From positions 1 through 10,107 of the forward strand of contig CAYRIY010000116.1 of the NCBI GenBank assembly GCA_964424335.1: DNA of 10,107 nucleotides. Direction: 5' to 3'. Position numbers and translations under genes: made by a program. Position 1 is the stretch's first letter, and every line of letters starts with the position of its first letter. Shown here in pieces: positions 1 through 6,660 of the stretch. This DNA is from CAYRIY01 sp964424335 (GTDB lineage Bacteria; Bacillota; Limnochordia; DTU080; RSA5). Under the pieces are notes generated by a model that did not search any database, was not told the DNA's origin, and saw only the letters and a program-made list of their open reading frames with translations.

Positions 1-100
1 AACACCACAGACTTACGACGTCCGGGGAAGATTTCCTATGAATCGGGAGGGTCGGTCTCGTGTATTGAAGCACGCGCCTGTCGAACCGGGTTGAAAGACG
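1..100. other. Gene-free edge segment
   Basis: This is the stretch downstream of the minus-strand lyase stop codon. I see no convincing terminator hairpin with a U tract and no start codon with a good ribosome binding site. A minus-strand frame from a GTG at 73 stays open to the edge but has no Shine-Dalgarno sequence in front. The leftward operon may continue beyond the window, where the missing transporter permeases could lie; that is inference. Confidence 0.4.
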
Positions 101-1810
101 TTACCGTCGTTCGCCAAGGATCGAGAATTCGATCGCACATGGAGAAAAGTCTGTGATGAAAACGCTGGTGAATGGAATGTTCCCCATCCATCCGCCGTGG
201 TGATCCACCGTTCGGTGTACGCGCCTTGGAATGTCCGTAAACGAAATGGACGCATCCTCCGTCGACACCTGGAAGTCGCCGGTCGCGAACAGGTATGTCG
301 ACCCTTTTAGATCGCTCTTTGTCCCTTGCTGAATCAACTGCCCCGTCGGACGCAGAGCGAGTTCCACCTGCACCGGGACCATGGGTTGACCCTCGACTTC
401 GACCCGCACCCGCCACGCCCCGTTGGTCGGCTTGAATCGGACGGAAAGCAAGAGGTCCTCGTCCTCTTCGGGAAATTTCGGACCTTCCTTTGACGCGAGA
501 AACGATCCCTTGGCCACGTAGGTGTCGTCCTCGATTTGAAACGATTGCGGCACAAAGGATTTCCAGTTGTGATAGAGATACCGGACGCGCAAGCCCTCGA
601 GCACCACGCTGCCCGCATGGAGGGAAAACAGGTTTTGCTGCATGCCCATGACACTCGCCGCGATCCCATCTTCCCTGATCCGGACAAGGCGGGACGTAGG
701 GTACACGCGTCGATACGTCCGAGGCAGGGGTTCGCGCTGAATGTGGCTGATGTCGACGTAGGCCCACGGTGAAAGGAGTTTTCCCCGACCACTCATATGG
801 CTGAGCAGGGAGTACTTGAGCGATGGAAAGCGAGCTTTCTCATCGGGGATGGGCGCTGACCACAGGGCTTTCTCCGCTTTGATCTGGGCATCAACGTCTC
901 CGGCCGACTCCGCGAGGAAGTCCGCCATCGACGCAAACCGGCCGTCGCCCCGGGATGCGGCCATGTACCGAAAGACGTCCTCGCCTGCGATGCGTGTGCC
1001 GGGGACAACGGCATCCTGTCGAATCGAAAACTGATACGCGTCCTCGCCGTTTGGTTGCAGCAAGTACAAGGCAAATTCGAGATTGCGCGCCACGTAATCG
1101 TGGTACCTTGGATCTCCGGTCAATTCTCCGATCGATATGAGCGTTTCGTTCGTCAACATGCCGTACGACGTGCTTCGTTCGCTGTACATGCCGTCTTCGT
1201 TGATGTCGATTCCCTCGTCCAAGTAACGCATCGCTCGAGCCGTCAATTCGGGATCGGGAAACAGCGCGTTCACCTGAAGCAGGGCGTCGGCGATCACCCA
1301 GCGGTGGTTCGGGGTATACGCCCGGCGATCGATCAGCGCACGGCCGCCTCTCACCAAAAACCGGCGGATGAGCGCCTTGAGTTCGGAGGCGTCGCAGGAT
1401 GGCAAATCGGCGTCGAGTTTGCGGTAGGCGCGACAAAGCATGCGCGAGACAAACGCGACGTTGGGCGCCGCTTGCATGTCGCCGACGAAGTACGCATCGA
1501 TCGTTCCGTTGTCATATTGATTTTTGTTGACGTACTCCATCGCACGTACGGCGGCATCGAGCACGTCTTTCGAGTCGAAATGACGACTGCCGGGCTCGGG
1601 CAAGACCGCGCACATGACATCGACGGCGCCCGCGGCGTACCAAGGCTCCGCCAAAAGGCGCAGCGGATCGAGAAAACCTCCGTGCCACCTCGATTGGACA
1701 TCCAACACCTGAGCGCCCAGGAGCAAATCCACGGTGTGGTCGAGAAGGCGAATGCGATTTGTTATGTGAGGCATCGGATCGCTCGATTGAGATTGCAGCG
1801 CCGTTGTCAC
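101..1810 (-). CDS. Heparinase/alginate-lyase-like (alpha/alpha)6-toroid protein, probable cytoplasmic polysaccharide lyase
   Basis: The product is 569 residues. The first ~310 look all-helical, as in the toroid domain of heparinase II/III and alginate lyase relatives. Conserved-looking blocks are GTIDAYFVGDMQAAPNVAF (102-120), TPNHRW (166-171, a candidate active-site Asn/His) and DGMYSERSTSYG (206-217, with Tyr, Glu and Arg). From about residue 330 the protein is beta-rich, fitting the C-terminal beta-sandwich of such enzymes. These blocks resemble, from memory, unassigned heparinase-like proteins of sugar-utilisation clusters. There is no signal peptide, so it likely acts in the cytoplasm on imported oligosaccharide. 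The GTG start is chosen because GAGGTG lies 7 nt upstream; the next in-frame ATG (1774) has a poorer site. It follows the PL22-like gene after 21 bp, so they are probably co-transcribed. Substrate is not readable; a uronate-containing glycan is inferred from the neighbour. A glycoside hydrolase of similar fold is an alternative. Confidence 0.7.
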   Translation of the reverse strand: MTTALQSQSSDPMPHITNRIRLLDHTVDLLLGAQVLDVQSRWHGGFLDPLRLLAEPWYAAGAVDVMCAVLPEPGSRHFDSKDVLDAAVRAMEYVNKNQYDNGTIDAYFVGDMQAAPNVAFVSRMLCRAYRKLDADLPSCDASELKALIRRFLVRGGRALIDRRAYTPNHRWVIADALLQVNALFPDPELTARAMRYLDEGIDINEDGMYSERSTSYGMLTNETLISIGELTGDPRYHDYVARNLEFALYLLQPNGEDAYQFSIRQDAVVPGTRIAGEDVFRYMAASRGDGRFASMADFLAESAGDVDAQIKAEKALWSAPIPDEKARFPSLKYSLLSHMSGRGKLLSPWAYVDISHIQREPLPRTYRRVYPTSRLVRIREDGIAASVMGMQQNLFSLHAGSVVLEGLRVRYLYHNWKSFVPQSFQIEDDTYVAKGSFLASKEGPKFPEEDEDLLLSVRFKPTNGAWRVRVEVEGQPMVPVQVELALRPTGQLIQQGTKSDLKGSTYLFATGDFQVSTEDASISFTDIPRRVHRTVDHHGGWMGNIPFTSVFITDFSPCAIEFSILGERR

Positions 1811-1831
1811 CGTTGATCACCTCGGAATCAG

Positions 1832-2845
1832 TTAAGGAGTAAACCCTTCGATCTGTTCCAAATCGATGAGCGCAACCTGCGGTCTGCCATTCATCGGGGC
1901 TGTAAACAACACCTTTGTGCCCTTGCGATTGAATGAAGGATGGCAGTGATCCTCGCCCCGTGTTGCCCTGTGTCCCGCAGCGAGGGTCTGCACCTGCTTT
2001 GTGCCCACCTCGACGAGGAGGATCTCCCCCGTGCGCGTTCGATCCGCGATGATCCACCGGTCGGTAGGGCTTGGAGCGCAGTGGTGAAACTCACCTTCAA
2101 CGACCGTTTCGAAAGATTGGCCGGTGCGGTCCCCCCGCATGATGGCGTGCGGGTCCCGGATGAAGGTGATGTACTGCCCATGAAAGTCCCAAGTCTCGTG
2201 CGTGATCCAGTCATCCTCGGCCTCGACGAAAAACGGCCTCGTCTCTCTGAGCTCGATGTCGTACAGCCACGTGCGCTGCACGGCGTCTCCGCCCGTCTCG
2301 TGAACGTAAAACACCGTTCGGTCATCTGCCGGACAGGCCTGGACATGGCCGAGGGGAGTGTCCGATCGCATGAGCGTCTGCGTCTCGCCCCGCTCGTCCG
2401 TGATCGCAAGGACGTAGTAGCCCCGCTTTAGTCGGTAGCCGCCGACGACATGCCCGGAACGGGTACACGTGAGGTGGCCGGTGGGCTGACCTTGAAAGGG
2501 AAGCGCCGCGAAGGGGGACGTCTTGCCCGAACGCAGATCCATGCGCCATATTTGGCCGTCCCTTACTGCATACCCCACGTCGTCGCTCCGGCTGATCCCA
2601 AAAGACGCCGCGTGCCATCCCTCCCCTTCAGTGAGGAGTACATACTCGCCGTCGACCGCCATCCAAACGCGCTGCGGTGTCGTGGCCGTGCCACCACGCT
2701 CGGATAGGAAGATCACGGCCCGATCATCGCTGGTCCACGACTCATTTGAAAAGTACGTCTTGCGGCTCGGCTCGTCCCAGTCGGTCAAATAGCAGACTTC
2801 GAGCCCGGTTTGCGGATCTTTCTCCCTGCGGCAAATCGGGAGCAT
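1832..2845 (-). CDS. Oligogalacturonate lyase-like beta-propeller protein (PL22 type)
   Basis: The product is 337 residues from the ATG used here, built of WD40/TolB-like blades such as SWTSDDRAVIFLSE, HPSFNRKGTKVLFTA and repeated aromatic-Asp turns. PL22 enzymes split oligogalacturonides by beta-elimination using a Mn-type metal held by histidines. Candidate ligands here, numbered from the TTG two codons... one codon upstream, are H255/H256 (EFHHCAPSP) and the HxH pair H301/H303 (DHCHPSF); H217 in THETWDF may be the catalytic base. The glutamine ligand that I recall from the Yersinia enzyme is not obvious. No signal peptide is seen, so it is probably cytoplasmic, as is usual for the family. 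It is shorter than typical PL22 proteins (about 385 residues). Start: AGGGGGA is 7 nt before ATG 2845 but only 4 nt before TTG 2848, so ATG is preferred. It lies downstream of the sugar-binding protein gene. A non-catalytic TolB-like protein is the alternative. Confidence 0.72.
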   Translation of the reverse strand: MLPICRREKDPQTGLEVCYLTDWDEPSRKTYFSNESWTSDDRAVIFLSERGGTATTPQRVWMAVDGEYVLLTEGEGWHAASFGISRSDDVGYAVRDGQIWRMDLRSGKTSPFAALPFQGQPTGHLTCTRSGHVVGGYRLKRGYYVLAITDERGETQTLMRSDTPLGHVQACPADDRTVFYVHETGGDAVQRTWLYDIELRETRPFFVEAEDDWITHETWDFHGQYITFIRDPHAIMRGDRTGQSFETVVEGEFHHCAPSPTDRWIIADRTRTGEILLVEVGTKQVQTLAAGHRATRGEDHCHPSFNRKGTKVLFTAPMNGRPQVALIDLEQIEGFTP

Positions 2846-2852
2846 CAATGCG

Positions 2853-2859
2853 TCCCCCT
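2853..2859 (-). promoter_or_regulatory. Ribosome binding site of the PL22-like gene
   Basis: AGGGGGA on the minus strand lies 7 nt before ATG at 2845 and 4 nt before the adjacent in-frame TTG at 2848. The spacing favours the ATG. Confidence 0.55.
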
Positions 2860-2880
2860 AGCGTTTTTCGTGTGAATCAT

Positions 2881-2919
2881 GGCAGGAGGGCTGCCGGTAA
2901 GCCCAGCAACGCTCCTGCC
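2881..2919 (-). promoter_or_regulatory. Intercistronic stem-loop between binding-protein and lyase genes
   Basis: On the minus strand GGCAGGAG and CTCCTGCC form a perfect 8-bp outer stem around a 23-nt interior that can pair further through GCTG/CAGC. It lies 14 nt after the binding-protein stop codon. No U run follows it (the next bases are ATGATTC), so it is not a canonical rho-independent terminator. Stem-loops at this place in sugar-transport operons often protect the upstream binding-protein mRNA from 3' decay or reduce read-through; that role here is inference. A run of six T on the minus strand precedes the hairpin. Read on the plus strand, the same hairpin is followed by A residues, so it does not terminate that strand either. 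Confidence 0.6.
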
Positions 2920-2933
2920 GAAAAAAGTGTCGG

Positions 2934-4205
2934 CTACCTGCCCAAACAGGCAAGGAACTCGGGATTGACAATGTCCGCTTGGGCAATCGCTTGGACGGTT
3001 GCAAGCGCCGGTCCGATCGCGCTTCGCTGGTTGAAAATGTCGGCGAGCGCTTGGTCGTAGGCGTCAACCGAAGCCAACCGGATGCCGCATGGCGTTGTCC
3101 CAAGCGGCAATCGCCCCTCTTCATAATTTTTGAGCACCGCGCTCCATACCTCGGACTCGAACCAGTGCGGATCCGTCGCCGCGTATGTCACGACTGGAAA
3201 GAACGCTCCGGTCATCTTGTTGTAATCCGCGTTGCGTTCGTACGCAAGGTACGTGAGCCACTTCCATGCGGCTTCCTTGTTCTTGGAGTCCTTGAACATG
3301 ACCAGGTTTTCTCCGCCCATGTTGGCGTACGGCTGCTCGCCGCTCGGCCCTGCCGGGGGAACGAAAGCTCCGACCTCAAAGTTGGGATTGCTCGCGAAAA
3401 TGTTCGCCAAAGCCCACGGCCCGTCATTGAGCATGGCAACTCGTTGCGATGCCAGGCTGCCGACCCCGGGCATCCCTTGAATGGCCGCTACGCCGTTGAC
3501 GACCATGCCGTTTAGGAACGACAGAGTCTCTATGAGCTTCTCGTCGGTGTAGTAGGCCGACGTGTACTCATGATCGAAGGGCTGCCAACCGTTGCGTTGA
3601 GCGAAGTGGTTAGCCGTGCGGTTGAGCTGGGCGTTGCGAAAACTAAATCCCCACCTGTCGACGTTATCGCCGGTGCGCCTGGTGAGACGGGTAGCATGGT
3701 CCTGGAGCTCCGCCCAAGTATGTGGGATATCGCCGATGCCTGACTCATCAAACGCCTGTTTATCGTAGAGAATCACCTGCGCGTTTGCACGAAACGGGAG
3801 CGCGAGCAGGTGCCCTCCGTACCAGGCGGCATCCCAGTGCGCAGGAAAGAAGCTCTCCCGGCGAATATCGCCTGAAGCTTCGGCGTAGCGCTCGAGCGGC
3901 TCAAGGACATCGCCTAGCACCCTAAAGATGCCGAAGTTGCCCATGCTTGCGTCCGGAGGGGACCCGCCCGCAGCCGCTACCGCCCACTTCTCCCACTCAG
4001 ACGAGTAGGGAACGTTGACCACTTCGATCTTGATTCCGGGGTTTTCAGCCTCAAAGTCCCGAGCAAACACTTCTAGCACGTCAAAGTCCGACTGGGCGCC
4101 GTAGTACCAAAAGGTGACTACCTCATTGGCGCCGGCGGGGATAAGGAGTGTCAAGACAACAATGAACGACAGGACGATGGGAGACAGCCTACGGATGTAG
4201 CTCAA
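2934..4205 (-). CDS. ABC-transporter extracellular solute-binding protein, family 1 (sugar)
   Basis: The product is 423 residues from TTG 4205. It starts with a Sec signal: basic SYIRR, a hydrophobic core (LSPIVLSFIVVLTLLIP), then a probable cut after AGA before NEVVTFWYYG. The mature part matches family 1 sugar-binding proteins (UgpB/MalE-like): VTFWYYG first strand, FEAENPGIKIEVVNVPYSSEW, SPPDASMGNFG, LPFRANAQVILYDKQAF (the typical LPF...LYYNKxxF block), GDNVDRWGFSF, and GGENLVMFKDSKNKEAAWKWLTYLA. No cysteine follows the signal, so it is not a lipoprotein and would be free in a periplasm or released. The start is fixed by AAGGAGG 8 nt upstream and by placing the signal peptide at the N-terminus; an ATG 42 codons further upstream would put a charged non-signal stretch first. 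It is the first gene of the leftward cluster and diverges from the LacI gene. Permease genes are absent from the window. The ligand, probably a pectin- or uronate-derived oligosaccharide, is inferred. Confidence 0.9.
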   Translation of the reverse strand: MSYIRRLSPIVLSFIVVLTLLIPAGANEVVTFWYYGAQSDFDVLEVFARDFEAENPGIKIEVVNVPYSSEWEKWAVAAAGGSPPDASMGNFGIFRVLGDVLEPLERYAEASGDIRRESFFPAHWDAAWYGGHLLALPFRANAQVILYDKQAFDESGIGDIPHTWAELQDHATRLTRRTGDNVDRWGFSFRNAQLNRTANHFAQRNGWQPFDHEYTSAYYTDEKLIETLSFLNGMVVNGVAAIQGMPGVGSLASQRVAMLNDGPWALANIFASNPNFEVGAFVPPAGPSGEQPYANMGGENLVMFKDSKNKEAAWKWLTYLAYERNADYNKMTGAFFPVVTYAATDPHWFESEVWSAVLKNYEEGRLPLGTTPCGIRLASVDAYDQALADIFNQRSAIGPALATVQAIAQADIVNPEFLACLGR

Positions 4206-4213
4206 TGATCGCT

Positions 4214-4220
4214 CCTCCTT
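4214..4220 (-). promoter_or_regulatory. Strong ribosome binding site selecting a TTG start
   Basis: AAGGAGG on the minus strand, 8 nt before TTG at 4205. It decides the start of the solute-binding protein gene, which would otherwise be called 42 codons too long. Confidence 0.85.
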
Positions 4221-4242
4221 TTGATTGCTTGTTCCGACGCGT

Positions 4243-4250
4243 CTATATAG
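4243..4250 (-). promoter_or_regulatory. -10-like box for the solute-binding protein gene
   Basis: TATATA, within the palindrome CTATATAG, lies about 40 bp upstream of the TTG start, so transcription would begin some 30 nt before the gene. The matching -35 position reads CTTATT, a poor fit to TTGACA, so the promoter would be weak or need an activator. Confidence 0.3.
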
Positions 4251-4317
4251 GTCGCGGCTCCTTTGTAATAAGCGGCAATCACTCCCCTCGAATGATGCCT
4301 CAAAATAAAGCTGAGTT

Positions 4318-4330
4318 TGGTCACTAAACA
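4318..4330 (-). promoter_or_regulatory. Candidate LacI-family operator, binding-protein side
   Basis: The minus strand reads TGTTTAGTGACCA, identical at 12 of 13 positions to the site next to the LacI gene start (4495-4507). LacI-family proteins bind such imperfect palindromes as dimers. It lies about 70 bp upstream of the TATATA box of the binding-protein gene, so it could act as an auxiliary or activating site or as one end of a repression loop. Confidence 0.55.
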
Positions 4331-4340
4331 TCTGTCCACC

Positions 4341-4348
4341 TGTTTAGT
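4341..4348 (+). promoter_or_regulatory. Third copy of the operator half-site
   Basis: TGTTTAGT on the plus strand. Together with ACTAAACA at 4323-4330 it makes a perfect 8-bp inverted repeat with a 10-bp spacer. The right half of a full operator is poor here (TGTTTAGTAAGTG), so this may be a half-site or part of a composite site. Confidence 0.45.
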
Positions 4349-4492
4349 AAGTGGATGGTTCCACAACATTTCCGCTTCTCCTTTTAAAAATCATACAACT
4401 CGACTACTTTGATTCAAAACCTCTTGTCTTGGGTACTTTAGGGCGATTACGCCATTTCGCAGGAGAACAGAGAAGGATCACGAAGACAGAAT

Positions 4493-4509
4493 CGTGTTTA
4501 GTGAACACG
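4493..4509 (+). promoter_or_regulatory. Candidate LacI-family operator at the LacI gene start (autoregulation)
   Basis: CGTGTTTAGTGAACACG is a palindrome with perfect 6-bp arms (CGTGTT/AACACG) around TAGTG. It ends 10 bp before the LacI gene ATG, where a bound repressor would block its own transcription or early elongation. The inner 13-mer TGTTTAGTGAACA recurs with one change on the opposite strand at 4318-4330; the centres are 177 bp apart, close to a whole number of helical turns. Confidence 0.6.
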
Positions 4510-4519
4510 CAGGGTAAAC

Positions 4520-5536
4520 ATGAGTGGAGCGATTCATTTGGCTGGAACGATACGTGACATTGCGCGGCAAGCTGGGGTCTCTCCCACAACCGTCTCCCAG
4601 GTGCTCAACAACAAGGGAAACTTTCGAGAGGAAACGCGCCGACTTGTGCTCGATACAGCCGCAAAGCTGGGGTACGCCAAAGAGCTTCCGATCGCGCGGC
4701 AGTTGAAGCGCATCGCAATTCTCTTCCCGACCCATTTGCAGTCCGGGCTCTCGTCCAACGAGCTGTACCAGGAGATTTACGAGGCCATCACCTTTAGACT
4801 GCCCGAAAGCGTAAGCGTGATGACGTTGCCGAACGACTTGGAGCTTTTCCCACTCAAAAGCGCGCTCGCCAACCGACAGATTGACGCCGCGATCGCATTT
4901 GGGGCGAGCGTAGACCACCCCACGTTCGAGCGACTCGCAGAGCTGGGAATCCCAGCTCTGGCCGTCTTGCGCGAAGCGGAGCGATCGACGCTCAACTGGG
5001 TCAGCATCGACCATGAAAAGGCAGCCTTCGACGCCACATCCCACTTGATCGCGCTCGGACACAGAAATATTGCGTTCGTCATCCACCGCGACAACACGGG
5101 GTATATGGACGCCCGCGTCCGCGGCTTTTCGCAAGCGCTGGCATCGGCCGGGATCGAAGCCGACGAATCGCACGTGCTCATCCAAACGCCGGCCGACGGA
5201 CAGAAGTTGGTCAACTCACTTTTTCAGCTCGATCCCTTGCCGACGGCCGTGTTTGCCTCCCCCGACAGCCTCGCGGTCGACATCGTGAAGCGGGCGAACG
5301 AACTGGGCTATTCTGTGCCGTCCGACCTCTCTATCGTGGGCTTTGACGACCTCGCCTGCGCATCGACGTGCGATCCGCCGCTCACAACCATAGGTTTTTC
5401 CAAAGAGCTGGCAGGCGAACTCGCCGTTGATCTCCTATTTTGGGCGTACGAGAAACAGCTCGTCTCCTTAGGTGCGCGCATTCCCCATGAGTTGATCGTG
5501 CGCGGCTCCACGACGGCCGCTGCGACCCGGAAGTAG
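4520..5536 (+). CDS. LacI-family transcriptional regulator
   Basis: The product is 338 residues, normal for the family. The N-terminal helix-turn-helix reads TIRDIARQAGVSPTTVSQVLNN (10-31), followed by the hinge region with AAKLGY (47-52) and AR-L (59-62). From about residue 63 comes the periplasmic-binding-protein-like effector domain: RIAILFP, SIDHEKAAFDATSHLIALGH (167-186 region), AVFASPDSLAVDIV and SIVGFDDLACASTCDPPLTTI, all typical LacI/GalR blocks. It should bind palindromic operators as a dimer and release or bind them according to a sugar ligand. The ATG is preceded only by a weak AGGG, but the HTH placement supports it. It diverges from the binding-protein gene and a palindrome sits just before its start, so it probably controls itself and the leftward cluster. 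It converges on the dehydrogenase gene with a 22-bp gap that shows no terminator hairpin. Confidence 0.95.
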   Translation: MSGAIHLAGTIRDIARQAGVSPTTVSQVLNNKGNFREETRRLVLDTAAKLGYAKELPIARQLKRIAILFPTHLQSGLSSNELYQEIYEAITFRLPESVSVMTLPNDLELFPLKSALANRQIDAAIAFGASVDHPTFERLAELGIPALAVLREAERSTLNWVSIDHEKAAFDATSHLIALGHRNIAFVIHRDNTGYMDARVRGFSQALASAGIEADESHVLIQTPADGQKLVNSLFQLDPLPTAVFASPDSLAVDIVKRANELGYSVPSDLSIVGFDDLACASTCDPPLTTIGFSKELAGELAVDLLFWAYEKQLVSLGARIPHELIVRGSTTAAATRK

Positions 5537-5558
5537 CAAACGAGTCGCCATCGATAAG

Positions 5559-6587
5559 TCATCCATCGACGAGCGTCCAGTCAAAGATGACGCCAAGGAC
5601 CTGCGAGCGATCCTTGGACAGGCCATCGTACACGGACCTTGCGTCCCGCGGATCGTGCCTGTGCGTGATCAGATCGTCGACCCGCATATCCCCACGCTGC
5701 AGGTACGTGAAGAAAAGCTGGTTGATCGCATCTTTACTCCAAGGCGTGTGGCGCGTCGACTCCCGCGGCGGATGCGCGTCGTGCGCACCCACGATACGCA
5801 GCCCGCGCGTGATGACGTCCGAGGTGAGCTTTTGACCCGACGGGACGCCGGTGTCGCCCAAAATGACCACCGTGCCAAAGTCGCGGGCGAGCCCAAGCGC
5901 TGAGGAAAGCACGTTTGCATTGCCGGTCACGTCGTACACCACCGACCCCATTCGCCCGTCCGTTGCATCTGCGACGGCATCTTGGCATTGATCGACGGGC
6001 TCGGACACGGCGTGGGTGGCCCCATGATCGAGCGCGGTCTTGAGGCGTATCTCGGAGATGTCGACGACGACGACGGTGCGAGCGCCGCAGAGCCTCGCGT
6101 CCTGGACGAGCACCTGCCCCAAGATCCCACAACCGATCACGACGACGTCATCGCCGAGCCGATGCTCAGCGGCGCGCACGCCGACTTGAACAATGCTGCC
6201 GATCCCAAACCATGTGGCGGCTTCGTCGGATACCCCCTCGGGCACCGTGACGACACCGACGCCAAGCTCGGACGCTCTGCCCTTCCAGTACTTGGCGTGG
6301 GATTTGCGTCCTGCGACGCGCTGGCCCACCTTGACACCCTGGACGCCGGAACCGACAGCTCGCACCACGCCGGCGCTGCTGTAACCTGGACTAAACGGGT
6401 ACTTGACCCATCGATCCCAATGCGTTCCGGGTTCAAACCAGCGGTTGTAGCAGATGCACTCGGTGCCGGTGCTGATCAAAGACTTCGTCGCTTCGACGAC
6501 AAACTCGCCGGGGCCCGGCTCCGGGATCGCCTGACGGGCGATTTCCAGCTCCGCGGCGCCGGTGAATTGAATAGCTACGTTGCCCAC
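5559..6587 (-). CDS. Zinc-less-looking medium-chain dehydrogenase/reductase, NAD-type
   Basis: The product is 342 residues, normal for the MDR (alcohol/sorbitol/threonine dehydrogenase) superfamily. It has the N-terminal GroES-like domain (PGPGEFVVEATKSLISTGTE, 24-43; PFSPGYSSAGVV, 64-75) and a Rossmann domain with GCGILG (152-157). Asp176 at the end of the second strand (VVVVDIS) favours NAD(H). The GHE motif that carries a catalytic zinc histidine is replaced by PGYSSAG, and the four-cysteine structural zinc loop is absent, although Cys44 follows the GTE motif. Such proteins are often found in sugar clusters and annotated as sorbitol- or bacteriochlorophyllide-dehydrogenase-like; the actual substrate is unknown. 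GTG start: GGGAGAG lies 6 nt upstream. It converges on the LacI gene and lies 73 bp after the giant toxin-like gene on the same strand, so it may have its own promoter or be read through from there. A role in oxidising or reducing a uronate-derived sugar is inference. Confidence 0.85.
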   Translation of the reverse strand: MGNVAIQFTGAAELEIARQAIPEPGPGEFVVEATKSLISTGTECICYNRWFEPGTHWDRWVKYPFSPGYSSAGVVRAVGSGVQGVKVGQRVAGRKSHAKYWKGRASELGVGVVTVPEGVSDEAATWFGIGSIVQVGVRAAEHRLGDDVVVIGCGILGQVLVQDARLCGARTVVVVDISEIRLKTALDHGATHAVSEPVDQCQDAVADATDGRMGSVVYDVTGNANVLSSALGLARDFGTVVILGDTGVPSGQKLTSDVITRGLRIVGAHDAHPPRESTRHTPWSKDAINQLFFTYLQRGDMRVDDLITHRHDPRDARSVYDGLSKDRSQVLGVIFDWTLVDG

Positions 6588-6623
6588 GCCGATCTCTCCC
6601 TTCGGTCCGAGGATGCGTTAGCC

Positions 6624-6636
6624 GTCCGACTCGGAC
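6624..6636. other. 13-bp palindrome upstream of the dehydrogenase gene
   Basis: GTCCGACTCGGAC has perfect 6-bp arms around a single base. It lies in the 73-bp gap between the giant gene and the dehydrogenase, close to an AGGAGG on the minus strand (6641-6646) that has no start codon at usable distance. It could be an operator or chance; no U tract follows, so it is not a terminator. Confidence 0.25.
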
Positions 6637-6660
6637 TTACCTCCTGAGTTCGTGCGCGCC

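Larger units (their letters stand above)
4206..4519. other. Divergent control region between binding-protein and LacI genes
   Basis: This 314-bp stretch holds no gene I can support. It is more AT-rich than its flanks and contains the repeated TGTTTAGT octamer (three copies), a TATATA box close to the binding-protein gene and weak promoter-like hexamers toward the LacI gene (TTGATT at 4409-4414 and TACTTT at 4434-4439, spaced 19 bp). GTGGA/TCCAC also recurs at 4335-4339, 4351-4355 and 4360-4364 in alternating orientation, so the middle could fold or bind a second protein. The short ORFs inside on both strands have no ribosome binding site and are not called. Confidence 0.7.

Noticed and set aside
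36..767. Minus-strand open frame of 243 codons within the toroid lyase gene in another frame
   Set aside because: Overlaps a strongly supported gene on the same strand, is Arg/Gly/Ser-rich and has no motif.
1055..1816. Long plus-strand open frame of 253 codons opposite the toroid lyase gene
   Set aside because: It lies entirely antisense to a well-supported gene, has no recognisable domain and reads as low-complexity Arg/His/Val-rich protein, as expected of a GC-rich shadow frame.
4206..4331. N-terminal extension of the binding protein from an upstream ATG
   Set aside because: The extension puts 42 charged residues before the signal peptide; the TTG at 4205 has an AAGGAGG at ideal distance.
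4351..4589. Short ORFs in the divergent control region
   Set aside because: No ribosome binding sites; they overlap the operator candidates and the LacI gene start, and have no resemblance to known small proteins.
5537..5558. Possible bidirectional terminator between the convergent LacI and dehydrogenase genes
   Set aside because: The CCATCGAT/CCATCGAC copies around here are direct, not inverted, so no stem forms and no U tract is present.
6641..6646. AGGAGG on the minus strand suggesting a small gene before the dehydrogenase
   Set aside because: No ATG, GTG or TTG occurs at usable distance downstream, and the remaining 73-bp gap is too short for a credible gene.
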